This document shows positions 51,470 to 61,194 of a stretch of DNA of 64,000 nucleotides, piece after piece. Each line of letters starts with the position of its first letter. The stretch's first letter is position 1. The position numbers and the translations under genes were made by a program. This DNA comes from Branchipolynoe longqiensis (taxonomy: Eukaryota; Annelida; Polychaeta; Phyllodocida; Polynoidae), in contig CM059199.1 of assembly GCA_030323885.1 (NCBI GenBank), forward strand, positions 36,588,590-36,652,589, read 5' to 3'. The notes below the pieces were generated by a model. That model was not told where the DNA came from and did no database searches. It saw nothing but the letters and a program-made list of their open reading frames with translations.

Positions 51470-51808
51470 CAGTAGCCCACGATCTCCCAGCATAGGAGAC
51501 GGATGCTCTAATGCCTGGTACACAGCTCCCGTATAGAACCTAAAACTGCCCGTTTCACGACTAAGTTTGAGTTTTAGTCGGTTTCAGTCTTTAGGTGTGT
51601 GACCCCCCGAAGACACTGATGCTTACAATTCGTGACTTAAAACTCAGTTTTAGTGCTTAAAACTCGAATCGCAAGACATTCGAAAAATGAATCAGCCAGT
51701 TTTATGTCGCGAAGCGGGACAGGTCGGGTTGTGAAGCGCAGTCAGTTTTAGCGCGTGAATCATATACGGGAGGTCTGTGCCAGGCATAACTCAATAAGCC
51801 ATCCCGGC
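51470..51808 (-). mobile_element. SINE1 head fragment type A, split by a Harbinger MITE
   Basis: GATCTCCCAGCATAGGAGAC and GGATGCTCTAA at 51481-51511, continuing CTCAATAAGCCATCCCG at 51790-51806. The gap is the MITE at 51512-51786. Confidence 0.82.
51512..51786. mobile_element. PIF/Harbinger-like MITE H3, 275 bp
   Basis: Left TGCCTGGTACACAGCTCCCG and right inverted TGCCTGGCACAGACCTCCCG, with TAA duplicated exactly (51509-51511 and 51787-51789). The empty site is recoverable because the insertion lies in a SINE head. The 3-bp TWA duplication fits PIF/Harbinger. The inner sequence is rich in AAAACTCG-type strings also found at 22885-23159. Confidence 0.9.
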
Positions 51809-52520
51809 TTGATGTATAGATAATCAAATCTAGACAACTATTTTGGTCTCAACAATTTGACGCTTTCATAGGACTGTGCAATATTTCCCATTTTCATCAT
51901 CCCCATGGCAATGTCAACAGTGTTATTCTCAGCTTTGTGTGGGAGGGAAGGAGGTGATGAAAAACTGCATGTCTTGTGCAAAATGGTAAACATTTTCATA
52001 ATTGTGAAGGAACCCAGAATGACAGGAACAAAAAAAGGTCTTCCTTTGAGAAGCCTAAACTGCATTCAGTGTCTCGGAGCACCCGATTGGTCGAGTCGAC
52101 AGCGTGTGTACTCACGCTCGATTGGCTGTGATTACACACGGAGAGCCGGGGCCGCCCAGCTGCGGCCGACCAATCAGATTGCAGCGTTCATCATGCTTCG
52201 GTGCGCGCGCAACAGCTCGTGTGGCTGGTTTCCGGGTGGCAGGGTTTACCGAGGCACAGAGTCACGAGATGTTGGATGGGTGGGGGTGGGGGGTGAGGCT
52301 GGGGGTGGGGGTGGGGCTGGGGGTGGGGATGGTGGTGAGAGGGCATGGGTCAGGAGTCGGGGGTCGAGGTCAGGGTGAATGGGATCAACTGGTAGGGTGG
52401 CGAGGGGACGGTGGTTGTGTGGTGCGTGTAAGTAGACTTGTACGCATGATTGGAAAGGTAATTGATCGAGGAGAATAACAGAAGCCTACTAGGGATAGGT
52501 GTCGGTCAGATGTGTGTGGT
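51809..52520. other. Unassigned region with CpG-rich, CCAAT-bearing island
   Basis: 52070-52250 is GC- and CpG-rich and carries GATTGGTCG, GATTGGCTG and ACCAATCAG (CCAAT boxes in both orientations) within ~90 bp. A G-rich run (GGGGTGGGG type) follows at 52270-52345. A 157-codon plus frame (51905-52378) shows no domain. This could be a promoter-like island, but no attached gene is visible. Confidence 0.4.
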
Positions 52521-52523
52521 TAT

Positions 52524-52570
52524 TGTTGTGGTGCTGATGACACTAGATGTTGCCAGGAAGTAAAACCAGA
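52524..52570 (+). repeat. Isolated SINE1 3' tail
   Basis: GACACTAGATGTTGCCAGGA then AGTAAAACC only. Confidence 0.65.
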
Positions 52571-52694
52571 TAAAGTATTACATCGACAACCTTACTGTGG
52601 GGGATTCAGTCGTGATTATCAAGATAGGAGAATAACACAAGTCTTCTAGAGAGCTGCGTTTGGTGTTTGTTGGTATCGTTGTTATTAGTGACAA

Positions 52695-52776
52695 AATAAA
52701 GCTTGTTTTTTTAATGACACCTTCAGAGCACTTCAATTTTCGCGTAGACACCCTACCACCTGAGTTATGTCCCGCT
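52695..52776 (-). mobile_element. SINE3 with ~230-bp internal deletion
   Basis: Tail AAAGCTTGTTTTTTTAATGA to TTCAATTTTCG joined directly to the head TAGACACCCTACCACCTGAG, leaving ~80 bp. Confidence 0.75.
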
Positions 52777-52815
52777 GTACTGTTGTTGTTAGTGATGACC
52801 CTATATGTTGCCAAG

Positions 52816-53163
52816 TAATATTGTTTGTTTGTTGTTGTTGTTTTACGTCCTAGCAACATCTAAGGTCATATCAGGAAGGGTACTGACTTGTGACAGTTCG
52901 CACTCATGGCGACTTTATAGTGCTGCCCCACTGGAAGACCAGGCCGCCAGCACCATGAGCTAATATCCCCCTCAGTCACATTATCCTGACACTGAACAAA
53001 CCAGTCCTTGCCCTATCCCAATAATGCCGAGCGCCAGGCTAGGAGGGAACAAGTATCAATCTTTAAGTCATCGGTTTGACTCAACCAGGGTTCGAACCCA
53101 CGACCCCACGATCTACCATCACGGGAGACGAACGCTCTAACTCATTCGGCCATCTCGTCTGGT
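52816..53163 (-). mobile_element. SINE1, full length, head type A (best copy)
   Basis: Minus strand: head GAGATGGCCGAATGAGTTAG (A-box region), GGGTTCGAACCCTGGTTGAG (B-box region), body GGATAGGGCAAGGACTGG and AGTGGGGCAGCACTATAAAG, tail GACCTTAGATGTTGCTAGGA and (CAAACAAA)n. It is the most intact internal promoter of the family in this window. Confidence 0.93.
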
Positions 53164-53165
53164 CT

Positions 53166-53292
53166 GCCAAGTAGTATGACAGAGTGGGAAGTTGGCTCAT
53201 GGTGGTGGTGGACTGATTTCAAAATGTGGCAGCACTATAACGTCGCCATGAGTGCACACTCTCACAAGTCGGTACCCAATATGACCTTATCT
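53166..53292 (+). mobile_element. SINE1, 3' portion
   Basis: GAGTGGGAAGTTGGCTCATG through AAGTCGGTACCC. With 52790-52815 (ATATGTTGCCAAG tail piece) it may be the remains of an older SINE1 into which the 52816-53163 copy inserted. Confidence 0.8.
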
Positions 53293-53324
53293 CTTCATAT
53301 ATATATTAGCGTTTTTACATTCTC

Positions 53325-53430
53325 TGTAAAAGCGATGGCCTGATAATGATACGACAGAATACGATTTGAACAGGTCTCGCCATGATTATGGCCTTTGCTG
53401 CCGACTGGGCATTAAGCAATCACCACTTAT
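53325..53430 (+). repeat. SINE5 3' region
   Basis: GTAAAAGCGATGGCCTGATA, ATACGATTTGAACAGGTCTC, GCCTTTGCTGCCGACTGGGC and ATTAAGCAATCACC. Almost identical to 54960-55085. Confidence 0.8.
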
Positions 53431-53800
53431 CTACATATATATTATATGCATTTATTTATAATTCTGCCATCATACGCCATTACTGCATAATACACCTGGG
53501 AATCGATTGCACATCTCCTACTTAGACAAACTCTCAGCATCATCTCTATTGTAATTATCTGCATCGGCCTGACGCGGGTTTCCGAATTAAAACACAGACC
53601 CATAGTACACTCCCGACGGTACCAGTGAGATGTGGCCGTGACGTCATCATTTCATGTGTTCCCCTCTGGAGGGAATGCTGTGCAGTCCCAGGGTAGCTTC
53701 TGTTATTGAGGTTACTGATTTTTGCGAAGATCTAACGAAATTCCGCGCATGAAAAATCAGATGGGATACACTGATGGCTAAAACATCCAGATCCTCTCCG
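53431..53800. other. Unassigned region
   Basis: No signal recognised; the 60-codon minus frame at 53829-53647 is unremarkable. Confidence 0.3.
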
Positions 53801-53804
53801 GAAA

Positions 53805-53930
53805 TGACTTCAAAATTAATACTTGTCACTGATTGTGCTCGGCATTAATAGGATAGGGCAAGAACTGGTTGGCTCAGTCTCATGATAATCTGACTGAGTG
53901 GGATATCAAGGCATGGGGCTGGCCTTTTCT
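53805..53930 (+). mobile_element. SINE1, internal fragment
   Basis: TTAATACTTGTCACTG to GAGTGGGATATCAAGGCATG; neither head nor tail is present. Confidence 0.82.
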
Positions 53931-54012
53931 TGGCCACCCATACACCCTGACATTCACTCTACTGTCAAGCGATAGACTGACTGATTGAATTGCAATTCCT
54001 TCTCAAAGTAAA

Positions 54013-54229
54013 TCAAACTTGTTTTATTTAATGACACCTGTAGAGCACATTGATTTTTGTAACATTGGCTATTGGACATCAAAGTTATGGTCATTCTGAC
54101 ATATTTATTTGGAGGAAACCCACTGCCACCGCATAGCCTACTCTTTCCTATAAGCAGCAAGGGGTCTTTTATAGGCACTTTCCTACAGACAGGACAGCAT
54201 ATACCACAGCCTTTGATGAACGCGTTGTG
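54013..54229 (-). mobile_element. SINE3, head-truncated
   Basis: Tail AACTTGTTTTATTTAATGAC, body GGTCATTCTGACATATTTAT and TATAAGCAGCAAGGGGTCTT, ending CCTTTGATGAACG. Confidence 0.9.
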
Positions 54230-54276
54230 CAGTTCCTTCTCGTTGTCTGAATTATAGAATCACAGATCGAAGCCTC

Positions 54277-54277
<1 letters not shown>

Positions 54278-54321
<44 letters not shown>

Positions 54322-54323
54322 AG

Positions 54324-54364
<41 letters not shown>

Positions 54365-54367
54365 GAG

Positions 54368-54409
<42 letters not shown>

Positions 54410-54412
54410 CGA
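54278..54412. repeat. (TA)n microsatellite with GAGTATATATATATATG spacers
   Basis: About 135 bp of TA with regularly spaced GAG and GTA interruptions (spacing ~46-56 bp), suggesting a second-order repeat. Confidence 0.95.
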
Positions 54413-54955
54413 GTGGGTCTGGAGGCGATAATGACCAGGCACAGAGCTGGCATACAAGTGTCAAAGCCTATGACCAGTGGCTCCGGTGCGGCCGAATCTG
54501 GAACTACATCCAGCATGCAGTAGAGCCTACATAAATGGTCTATAATAATAGAGCAAACTGAAGAGAGGTTGTGTCCTTGTTCATATTCCCATAACAGATT
54601 ATAGACTTTTTCAACTGGACACGGAAGTGCATATTATTTATGTTGATAAGGACAGATGTACCTAGGTGACCTAATTCCTATATACTCCATGCAATTCCAG
54701 TGAGCAATGTCAAGGTCGTGGAACATGTTAATACACGTGTACGAACAAAGCGTGCACTTAGGGCCACTTCCATGACACATTAGCCACACAGACTTTACGC
54801 TCCGCTACGCGAGACACTGGGCGACATACTGTCTGAGCATTCACGTCTAGAGAATATTGGAGATTCATAAAGCTCCATAGTCCCTGTTGAAAGCATGACA
54901 TTTCCAAACCGAAAACACTTATCTATACGTCTCTCGACACATAGTTGATTATGTG
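54413..54955. other. Unassigned region
   Basis: No signal recognised. Confidence 0.3.
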
Positions 54956-54959
54956 CTTT

Positions 54960-55085
54960 TTTACTTTCTCTGTAAAAGCGATGGCCTGATAATAATATGA
55001 CAGAATACGATTTGAACAGGTCTCGCCGTGATTATGGCCTTTGCTGCCGACTCGGCATTAAGCAATCACCACTAACTAACTTATG
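54960..55085 (+). repeat. SINE5 3' region
   Basis: GTAAAAGCGATGGCCTGATA, GGCCTTTGCTGCCGACTCGG and ATTAAGCAATCACCACTAAC. Confidence 0.8.
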
Positions 55086-55560
55086 TACATGTTATCATAC
55101 ATTTCCAAGTATATACTGCTGCACTTATTAAGTATGTGTTGCTGAATAGAAGAGGAGACTAAGCCACCTTACTAGAAGATCCTGCTACTGAAGCCGAGCA
55201 TGTGAGACCTTTGACGCGCTTGCCAACATTAATGTGTCACGGTGTCACTTCATATATCTCCACATTTGCCATTTTAAATAAAAGTTACCTCAACCCAATG
55301 CAAAATAGTTTGTATTGATCAATCAAAAACTAATACTAATAGAGTTAGCTCACACCATAGGAGAAACTCTATTAAAAAAAAACCTCAGATTATGCAACTT
55401 GAATATTGGATCCCAGTAGGAGCTTTCCGTTGCAAGCAAACTTATTTGTGGCGTTGATGTTTATGATAGCTGACATGCCTGTTTTTATCTTAAACTTTAA
55501 AAAAAATGCTATTGCTATTTAATTGTACCACGATATATTTGATTTCATAACCCATTTCGT
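55086..55560. other. Unassigned AT-rich region
   Basis: No signal recognised. Confidence 0.3.
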
Positions 55561-55564
55561 TATT

Positions 55565-55655
55565 CGCTCTTAGTATGAGTCCGCACTGTCACGAGTCAGT
55601 TCCCATCCTGATATGACCTCAGATGTTGCTAGGATATAAACAACAAACAAATAGA
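55565..55655 (+). mobile_element. SINE1, 3' portion
   Basis: GTCCGCACTGTCACGAGTCA, GATATGACCTCAGATGTTGC and an AACAACAAACAAAT tail. Confidence 0.82.
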
Positions 55656-55949
55656 TCGCCTTATTGCTAAATATACGTGCTTAGTCTGTCTGACCGATGC
55701 GCCTATTTGAAAATCTAAGCCAGACTGGTATGTCATTCGCGAAAAAGTTGCATGTAGTGTATCGGGTAGTCTGCGGCGCGCTTTGAATTCGTGCGGCAGT
55801 GGGCATGCGCATGCAAACACACTGCCTTAGGTGTGTGGCTGGAAGGTTCAGGCACTGGCAATGCATCCACATTAGCCGCGAGTGTGAAGGACTATGCATA
55901 ATAAATGGTGCTCAAGCTGTCAGCCCGGCCTCTCCAAGGTCTATGGGAG

Positions 55950-56375
55950 TGTAGGTATGGGAGCAGGGAGAGAGGAAGGGGGAAAAGGGAGGAGGGAGGG
56001 GGCATGAGGGAGGAGAGAGCGGGAGGAGGGAGGGGGGAAGGACGGAGGGGAGGGGGGAGGGGGAGGAGGGAGGAGGGAGGGGAGGGAGGAGGGGGGAAGA
56101 GGGAGGAGGGAGGGGGCCGGAGGGAGGAGAGAGCGGGAAGGAGGGAGGGAGGGGGAAGGACGGAGGGAGGGGGGAGGAGGAGAACGGAGGAGGGAGGAGG
56201 GAGGAGAGGGGATGGGAGGAGGGAGGAAGGGGCAGAGGTGGAAGGAGGAGGAAGGATGGACTAAGGATGAGGGAGAAGGGAGGAGGGTGGAGGGAGGAGC
56301 GAGGATGGAGGAGGGAAATGGCGGATGCAGGAAAGGGGGAGGGTGGAGGGAGTAGGGATGAAGGGGGAGGGGGCT
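55950..56375. repeat. Homopurine tract (GGGAGGA)n, ~425 bp
   Basis: The plus strand is almost entirely G and A, in irregular GGGAGGAGGGAGG units with occasional segmental copies (GAGAGCGGGA at 56017 and 56129). It is the strand-reversed compositional counterpart of 49565-49995. Confidence 0.93.
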
Positions 56376-56645
56376 GGGGGGCAGTACTAATCACAGCACT
56401 ACTTGCGCTCTTAAAATACGCAGGTGCCTCCAGTGTTTAAGAGTGAGAGGGGAGGGTGGCGCTGGAATGACGCTGCAATAGAAATGTCAAGGACATTGCA
56501 TATTGCAGCGATATAAATGTGATATATAAGGATTATGCGAGTATGAATGGGTGGAAGGGAGATTATTATTATTGTTATTATATTTCTATTGTTGACAAAT
56601 ATGAAGTAGCCATACACTGTCCTTGACCTTCATTCATCAGGATAT
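56376..56645. other. Unassigned region
   Basis: No signal recognised. Confidence 0.3.
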
Positions 56646-56649
56646 TTAA

Positions 56650-56840
56650 TATATACCCTCGGACGCGAGTGAGGTTTTCCTGCGCTCGCAGCTGAGTGGG
56701 AGCGCCGGAGGTGGCGCCACCAGTCATTAGCATGGGGAGGAGGCAGCACAGAGTACTCAGTGTAATACAATATATAACAAGATAATTCCCTTCCATGCCT
56801 TTATACTCAAATAATGTGTTATACGTCACATATTATACTA
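56650..56840 (+). repeat. Dispersed repeat R9
   Basis: CCTCGGACGCGAGTGAGG, GCCGGAGGTGGCGCCACCAG and TTTATACTCAAATAATGTG correspond in order to 46215-46420. Confidence 0.6.
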
Positions 56841-56880
56841 TCCTGTTATCTAGTTCCCATTTCTCTCACATGGCGCCACT

Positions 56881-56972
56881 GGCATGTGGTATATGGTATA
56901 TTAGCATCTGCTGCATGTGGTATATGGTATATTAGCATCTGCTGCATGTGGTATATTAGCATCTGCTGCATT
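56881..56972. repeat. 31-bp tandem repeat (CATGTGGTATATGGTATATT...)
   Basis: Two full units ending TTAGCATCTGCTG and one shortened unit. Confidence 0.92.
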
Positions 56973-57265
56973 ATGGTTGACCCGGTTTCGAACCCGGTCT
57001 TTGTCCTCGTTTCACAGTCCCGAACGGTGGACAACCATGTTAGTGTAGTCGTCTGTATTGACATCTCAGGCGAGGAACCCACATAGACCGCCGGCCTGGG
57101 CCTATATGCAGGAGTCGGTGGTATTCGGTGATAGTGGGCCGAAACGGTGGTAGTCGGGAATTTCCCGGGTAGTGGCGAAAACTGGAATGCACAAGGTGGT
57201 GATAGGGCTAACACCAAACGCTTACCCGGTGGTACCTTACACCTGGTATATATCAGGTATAGCGA
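56973..57265. other. Unassigned region
   Basis: No signal recognised. Confidence 0.3.
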
Positions 57266-57270
57266 GTCAT

Positions 57271-57632
57271 TGGCCCAAATCTATTCAATGCTGTCATGAT
57301 TTACAGAATTACATACGCATAATGAAATTTTATCAATTTACCCAAATGCGAAGCGTTATTAAGTCTACTGCCGCTTGGCGGCGATATGAATAGTTATATT
57401 TCGAATCGACGAACGTAAAGTAAACAAATCGCCGCCGCCGCATCGAAGTCGTTTTCCATACTGGCGGCGGCGGCGATTTGTTTACTTTCGTTCGTCGATT
57501 CGAAAATATAACTTTATATCGCCGCCGTTACTGGCTAGCACCGTTAATATTGCTTCGAATTTAGGTTAATTTCTCAACTGTCACTGTATTGCGGATCTAA
57601 TTCTGTTAAATATGACAGCATTGAATAGATTT
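57271..57632. mobile_element. Foldback element F2 with CGCCGCCGC hairpin
   Basis: Outer inverted repeats 57271-57365 (GGCCCAAATCTATTCAATGC...) and 57545-57632 (inverse, ...GCATTGAATAGATTTAA) enclose an inner near-perfect ~47-bp inverted pair 57394-57441 / 57463-57512 containing TCGACGAACG, GTAAACAAATCGCCGCCGCC and a 21-base loop. Relatives occupy 63660-64000. No coding capacity. Confidence 0.82.
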
Positions 57633-57812
57633 AAGCGTAATATATGGGTACAGATGCATGAGGGATTTCCCAAATCTGAAATAACTTCACGGGTAGCTAT
57701 AATGTAAGTGGTACGCGCCCCCGCTTACCACTTGACACAGTTCCCGAGCTCGGAGGTAGCTATACGGGGATAGGCGGTATCACGAAATACCGCTACCACC
57801 GAGTCCTGCATA

Positions 57813-57950
57813 CAGGCCTGGTCTCCCAGAGGGGCAACACTATAACAGTCACCATGAATGTGCACTGCCACAAGTCGGTACCAGTCCTGATATGACCTTA
57901 GATGTTGCCAGGACCTATGATATAAAACTCCAACATCCACACCAAACCAC
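57813..57950 (+). mobile_element. SINE1, 3' portion
   Basis: CTGGTCTCCCAGAGGGGCAA to GTTGCCAGGACCTATGATAT and a CTCCAACATCC tail. The left edge coincides with a GCATACAGG terminus like the one at 48450. Confidence 0.85.
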
Positions 57951-58041
57951 TAAATCTATAACGGCCGGCGGCCATGACACTTCGCGGAGCCAGCTGCCAC
58001 ACCCTCACATCCTTCCGCAAGATTAATCACACGATTATAGT

Positions 58042-58395
58042 GTGTTTGTTGTTGTTTTATGTCCTACCAACATCTCAGGTCATATCAAGACCGGCGCTGA
58101 CTTGGGACAGTGCACACTCATGGTAACTTTATAGTGCTGTCCCACTGGGACACCAGGCCACCAGCACGATGACCTGATATCCACCTCAGTCACATTATCC
58201 TGACACTGAGCCAACCAGTCCTTGCCCTATCCCAATAATGTCAAGTGCCAGGCTAGGAAGCGACACATATCAAATTTTAAGTCATTGGTTTGACTCAATC
58301 AGGATTCAAATGCACAAACTCATTGGTTCGGATTTCCTGATCTCCCAAAACAGGCGACGGACGCTCAACTCATGAGTCCACCGAGTGTGATCTCA
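58042..58395 (-). mobile_element. SINE1, full length, head type A
   Basis: Tail GTTGTTTTATGTCCTACCAA, body, extended region between boxes (GGTTCGGATTTCCTGATCTC), head at the right edge. Confidence 0.9.
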
Positions 58396-58654
58396 CTATT
58401 ACTAGTATTAGAGAGATGGGTGGGAATTAACTGCGAAGCCCACTTAGAGTTACCAGCTTCTTTTAATTCAGTATCAAACACTTCATCCGGGAGACAATGT
58501 TCACACAGCTTTAAGAGGCGATCGGATATGTTAGTGAGCATTCTTTCCTAATTCTATTTTAGAGGAGTTAACCAATAATTGGGTTTGTCACTTATTGTTT
58601 GAAAATGCGACCGGACGCGGATGTTGCATCTGTAGAGCGCAAGATTCCCTTGTG

Positions 58655-58890
58655 CAGTTTGTTTGTTGTTCTTATTATTCGTCCTAGCAACATCTAAGAT
58701 CATACCAGGACGGGTCCCCTTGTGGAAATTCGAGAGTTCAAACCACATAATTGATATTTGTCGCCACCTAGCTTGGCACTCAGCATTAATAGGACAGTGC
58801 AAGTCACCATGATTGTCCATTATCACAAGTCAAAAATCTATCCTGGTATGACCTTATATGTTATTAGGATGCAAAACCCCAACAAACAAA
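58655..58890. mobile_element. Two inverted SINE1 pieces joined
   Basis: 58655-58727 is a minus-strand tail (TCGTCCTAGCAACATCTAAG). 58728-58890 is a plus-strand internally deleted copy (GAGAGTTCAAACCACATAAT to GTTATTAGGATGCAAAACCC). Confidence 0.75.
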
Positions 58891-59362
58891 TGCCCTCCTC
58901 GCAAACAACTTGCTCACAATATCCAGTTGATTTCATCTGTAAACACACCCATTGTACAAGTTCGGTTTTGCCCTAGCTCTGCTTGGAGACTGAGCTCTTC
59001 TTCCGTCCCCGGGAACATCTGCTGGGAGAGTGTGAGTGCGTGCTTAAACAAGATGGGGCGGCGGGGAGGGTCTGGCTCAATTTCGGTTCGGTCAGCAGTC
59101 GATCGATCTTCAAAGCGGTCAGAGATTCGGGACGGGCAGAGGTCAACCAACATCAGATGGTACGCCCAGACCTCGCCCAGCGCCCGCCCACATCACGCCT
59201 TTACTCCGCTCACTCTCCCCCCAAAGATTCATTAAACACACCGACACTATTTACCCACCCACCATTGTCGTCCCGGAAGAACAGCATTGTGTGAACGCGT
59301 TCTGATGTATATGTTGTAATATGTCTCTGTCAGCAATACAACTGAAGTTGCTGTGTTAGTTC
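58891..59362. other. Unassigned region, moderately GC-rich
   Basis: Open frames of 79-125 codons overlap on both strands (58858-59294) without a recognisable domain. It is the least repeat-like GC-rich stretch of the window, so a short exon is not excluded. Confidence 0.35.
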
Positions 59363-59472
59363 CACACCGGCCGTGGTAGCCACATTGTTAAAACGCAGGC
59401 TTCCCGTGAGGAAGGTTAGGAGTTTGAATCCAGGTCGAGTCAAACTAATTGTCATACAAACTTGGTAGATTA
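59363..59472 (+). mobile_element. SINE1 head and proximal body
   Basis: CCGTGGTAGCCACATTGTTA and GGAGTTTGAATCCAGGTCGA; interrupted by MITE P2 and continued at 59951-59984 (TACTTCCTAGCCTGACGCG). Confidence 0.75.
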
Positions 59473-59950
59473 CAACCCCGTTAAACCAAGCTCGGTTAAA
59501 CCAAACGATCGGTTAATCCAAACTAACCCAGCAAAATATTACCATTTATCATATAAAAAAGTTGGTTAAACCAAAGTCGGTTAATCCCAACAAAATTGTC
59601 AGGCCCCAGGCCACTTCTGGTACAGTTAAACCAAACTTTCATGTAGTTATAAGGTCATTGGAAACTTTTTTTATATGATGAATGGTAGTATTTTGCCGGG
59701 CTGCCGAAACAAGTTTTGGATTAACCGATCGTTTGGTTTAACCAAGCTTGGTTTAACGGGGTTATGCTGTGTATACATAAAAAAACAATGATCAAAGTTT
59801 CCACATACATTTTATATTACATTCATAATGCACCCACGTTTTTGCCAAAACCAAGTCAAAGTCAAAGCCGAAGTTCAGTTAAACCAATGATTGGTTAATC
59901 TAAACAAATTTCTAGGGTCCCTTCAAGTTTGGTTTAATGGGGTTATACTG
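59473..59950. mobile_element. Pogo-like MITE P2, 478 bp, with nested inverted copy
   Basis: TA on both sides (59471-59472 and 59951-59952). The left end ACCCCGTTAAACCAAGCTCG and the right inverted end CAGTATAACCCCATTAAACC match apart from a short deletion. Further inverted matches at 59720-59769 show an internal terminus, so two related units are fused. Multiple GGTTAAACCAAA strings in both orientations. Confidence 0.82.
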
Positions 59951-59984
59951 TACTTCCTAGCCTGACGCGCGACATTATCAGGAA

Positions 59985-60048
59985 TGGGATTTGAATTCAT
60001 GATCTTCCTCACAGACAGCCAACGCTCTACCGATTTGTCGACCCCAGT
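59985..60048 (-). repeat. Solo SINE1 head type B, antisense
   Basis: Minus strand GTCGACAAATCGGTAGAGCG and a GAATTCAAATCCC B-box region. Confidence 0.6.
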
Positions 60049-60166
60049 ACGTCAGCATTCGTCTGCCCACACGATCAGACTATTGAGTACCCGATGACTA
60101 TCCGTGTTATTACTAGGTACATTGTGGCATACATAAAAGGGAATGGTGGACTTACATAGGCTATAA

Positions 60167-60948
60167 TGGCCCTGTCGCACTACGACGTGACTACGTCAGC
60201 GTAACCACAACGTGAAAATAATGATATCACGTCGAAGTTATCGGCGTAATATGCAAATTGTAGACGTGAATGCAGCGTAGTTGATGTGAGCGTAACGTGA
60301 AAGTAACATGGGTGTACGTCGTGACATTAGCTGTAACGTGATAACGTTAGAGGGGAGGGGTAATTGGCGACGTGACCGGGCGTTAGTGTAACGTGAGCGT
60401 AACGTCGCCGTAACGGGTGTGACGTGAACGTAACGTGACCGTAACGTGACCGTAACGTGACCGTAACGTGACCGTAACGTGACCGTAACGTGACCGTAAC
60501 GTGACCGTAATGTGACCGTAACGTGACCGTAACGTGACCGTAACCGTGACCGTAACGTGACCGTAACGTGACCGTAACGTGACCGTAACATGACCGTAAC
60601 GTGCAAAACGCTGCCCACACGTTGCTCCCACCCGGGCCGTCGGTCTGAGGTGACATAACGTGACTCTAACGTCATTTACGCTGCTATAACGATCGCGGAA
60701 CGTCAACCTAACGTCATTGTCACGTCATCCCAACGTAACGGCTTCAGGTTGAGATACGTTGAAAGTTTTGAACAGGTTCAAAACCTCGACGCGCGCCGAC
60801 GTAACACGACGTAACATGACGTAGCTCGACGTCACTCTAACGTCATTATGACGTCATCATAACGTGACCCAACGTACGGCAACGTAATGACTAAAAATCA
60901 TCACGTTAGGCTCACGTTGGCTCGCTACGTCGTAGTGTGACAGGGGTA
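60167..60948. mobile_element. PIF/Harbinger-like element H1 with 11-bp minisatellite core, 782 bp
   Basis: Left TGGCCCTGTCGCACTACGAC and right inverted TACCCCTGTCACACTACGAC; TAA duplicated exactly (60164-60166 and 60949-60951). The core 60426-60603 is ~16 near-perfect units of AACGTGACCGT. Looser ACGTAACGT/ACGTCAT strings fill both flanks. Same terminus as 33390-33790. Frames here are repeat translations. Confidence 0.9.
60426..60603. repeat. (AACGTGACCGT)n minisatellite
   Basis: 11-bp unit, about 16 copies, with one inserted CCGTAACCGTG variant near 60540. CpG-rich, since every unit has two CpGs. Confidence 0.95.
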
Positions 60949-60951
60949 TAA

Positions 60952-61190
60952 GGCAAAAGGCCTTCATATTTATTTCCATTGACAGTAGGACTTGTATTAT
61001 TTTGAAACTTTGTAAAATCTTCTAGCCTGCATCATTGACGTCAGTCATTAGGGCTGAATCATATTAATAGCCATATCTTGAGCAGAGGGACCCTCGTAAT
61101 AGGATAGTTGTGCCCTAAATAACTCCTAGAGACTATGGTATTTCAAGAAATGCAAGTTATAATCAGTAATATTTGATCAAAGTAATTGTG
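60952..61190. other. Unassigned region
   Basis: No signal recognised. Confidence 0.3.
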
Positions 61191-61194
61191 AATA

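Noticed and set aside
52970..53163. Possible tRNA gene (A- and B-box-like sequences, type A head)
   Set aside because: Head of a SINE1: continuous with the SINE body, repeated dozens of times, and no closing acceptor stem.
58858..59294. Overlapping 79-125-codon frames as a host exon
   Set aside because: No domain, frames open on both strands, and the longest starts inside a SINE1 tail. Left as unassigned.
60426..60603. CRISPR-like array
   Set aside because: Contiguous 11-bp tandem units without unique spacers, in an animal-type genome.
60238..60706. 107-145-codon frames (TVTLRSRYGHV repeats)
   Set aside because: 11-bp minisatellite translations.
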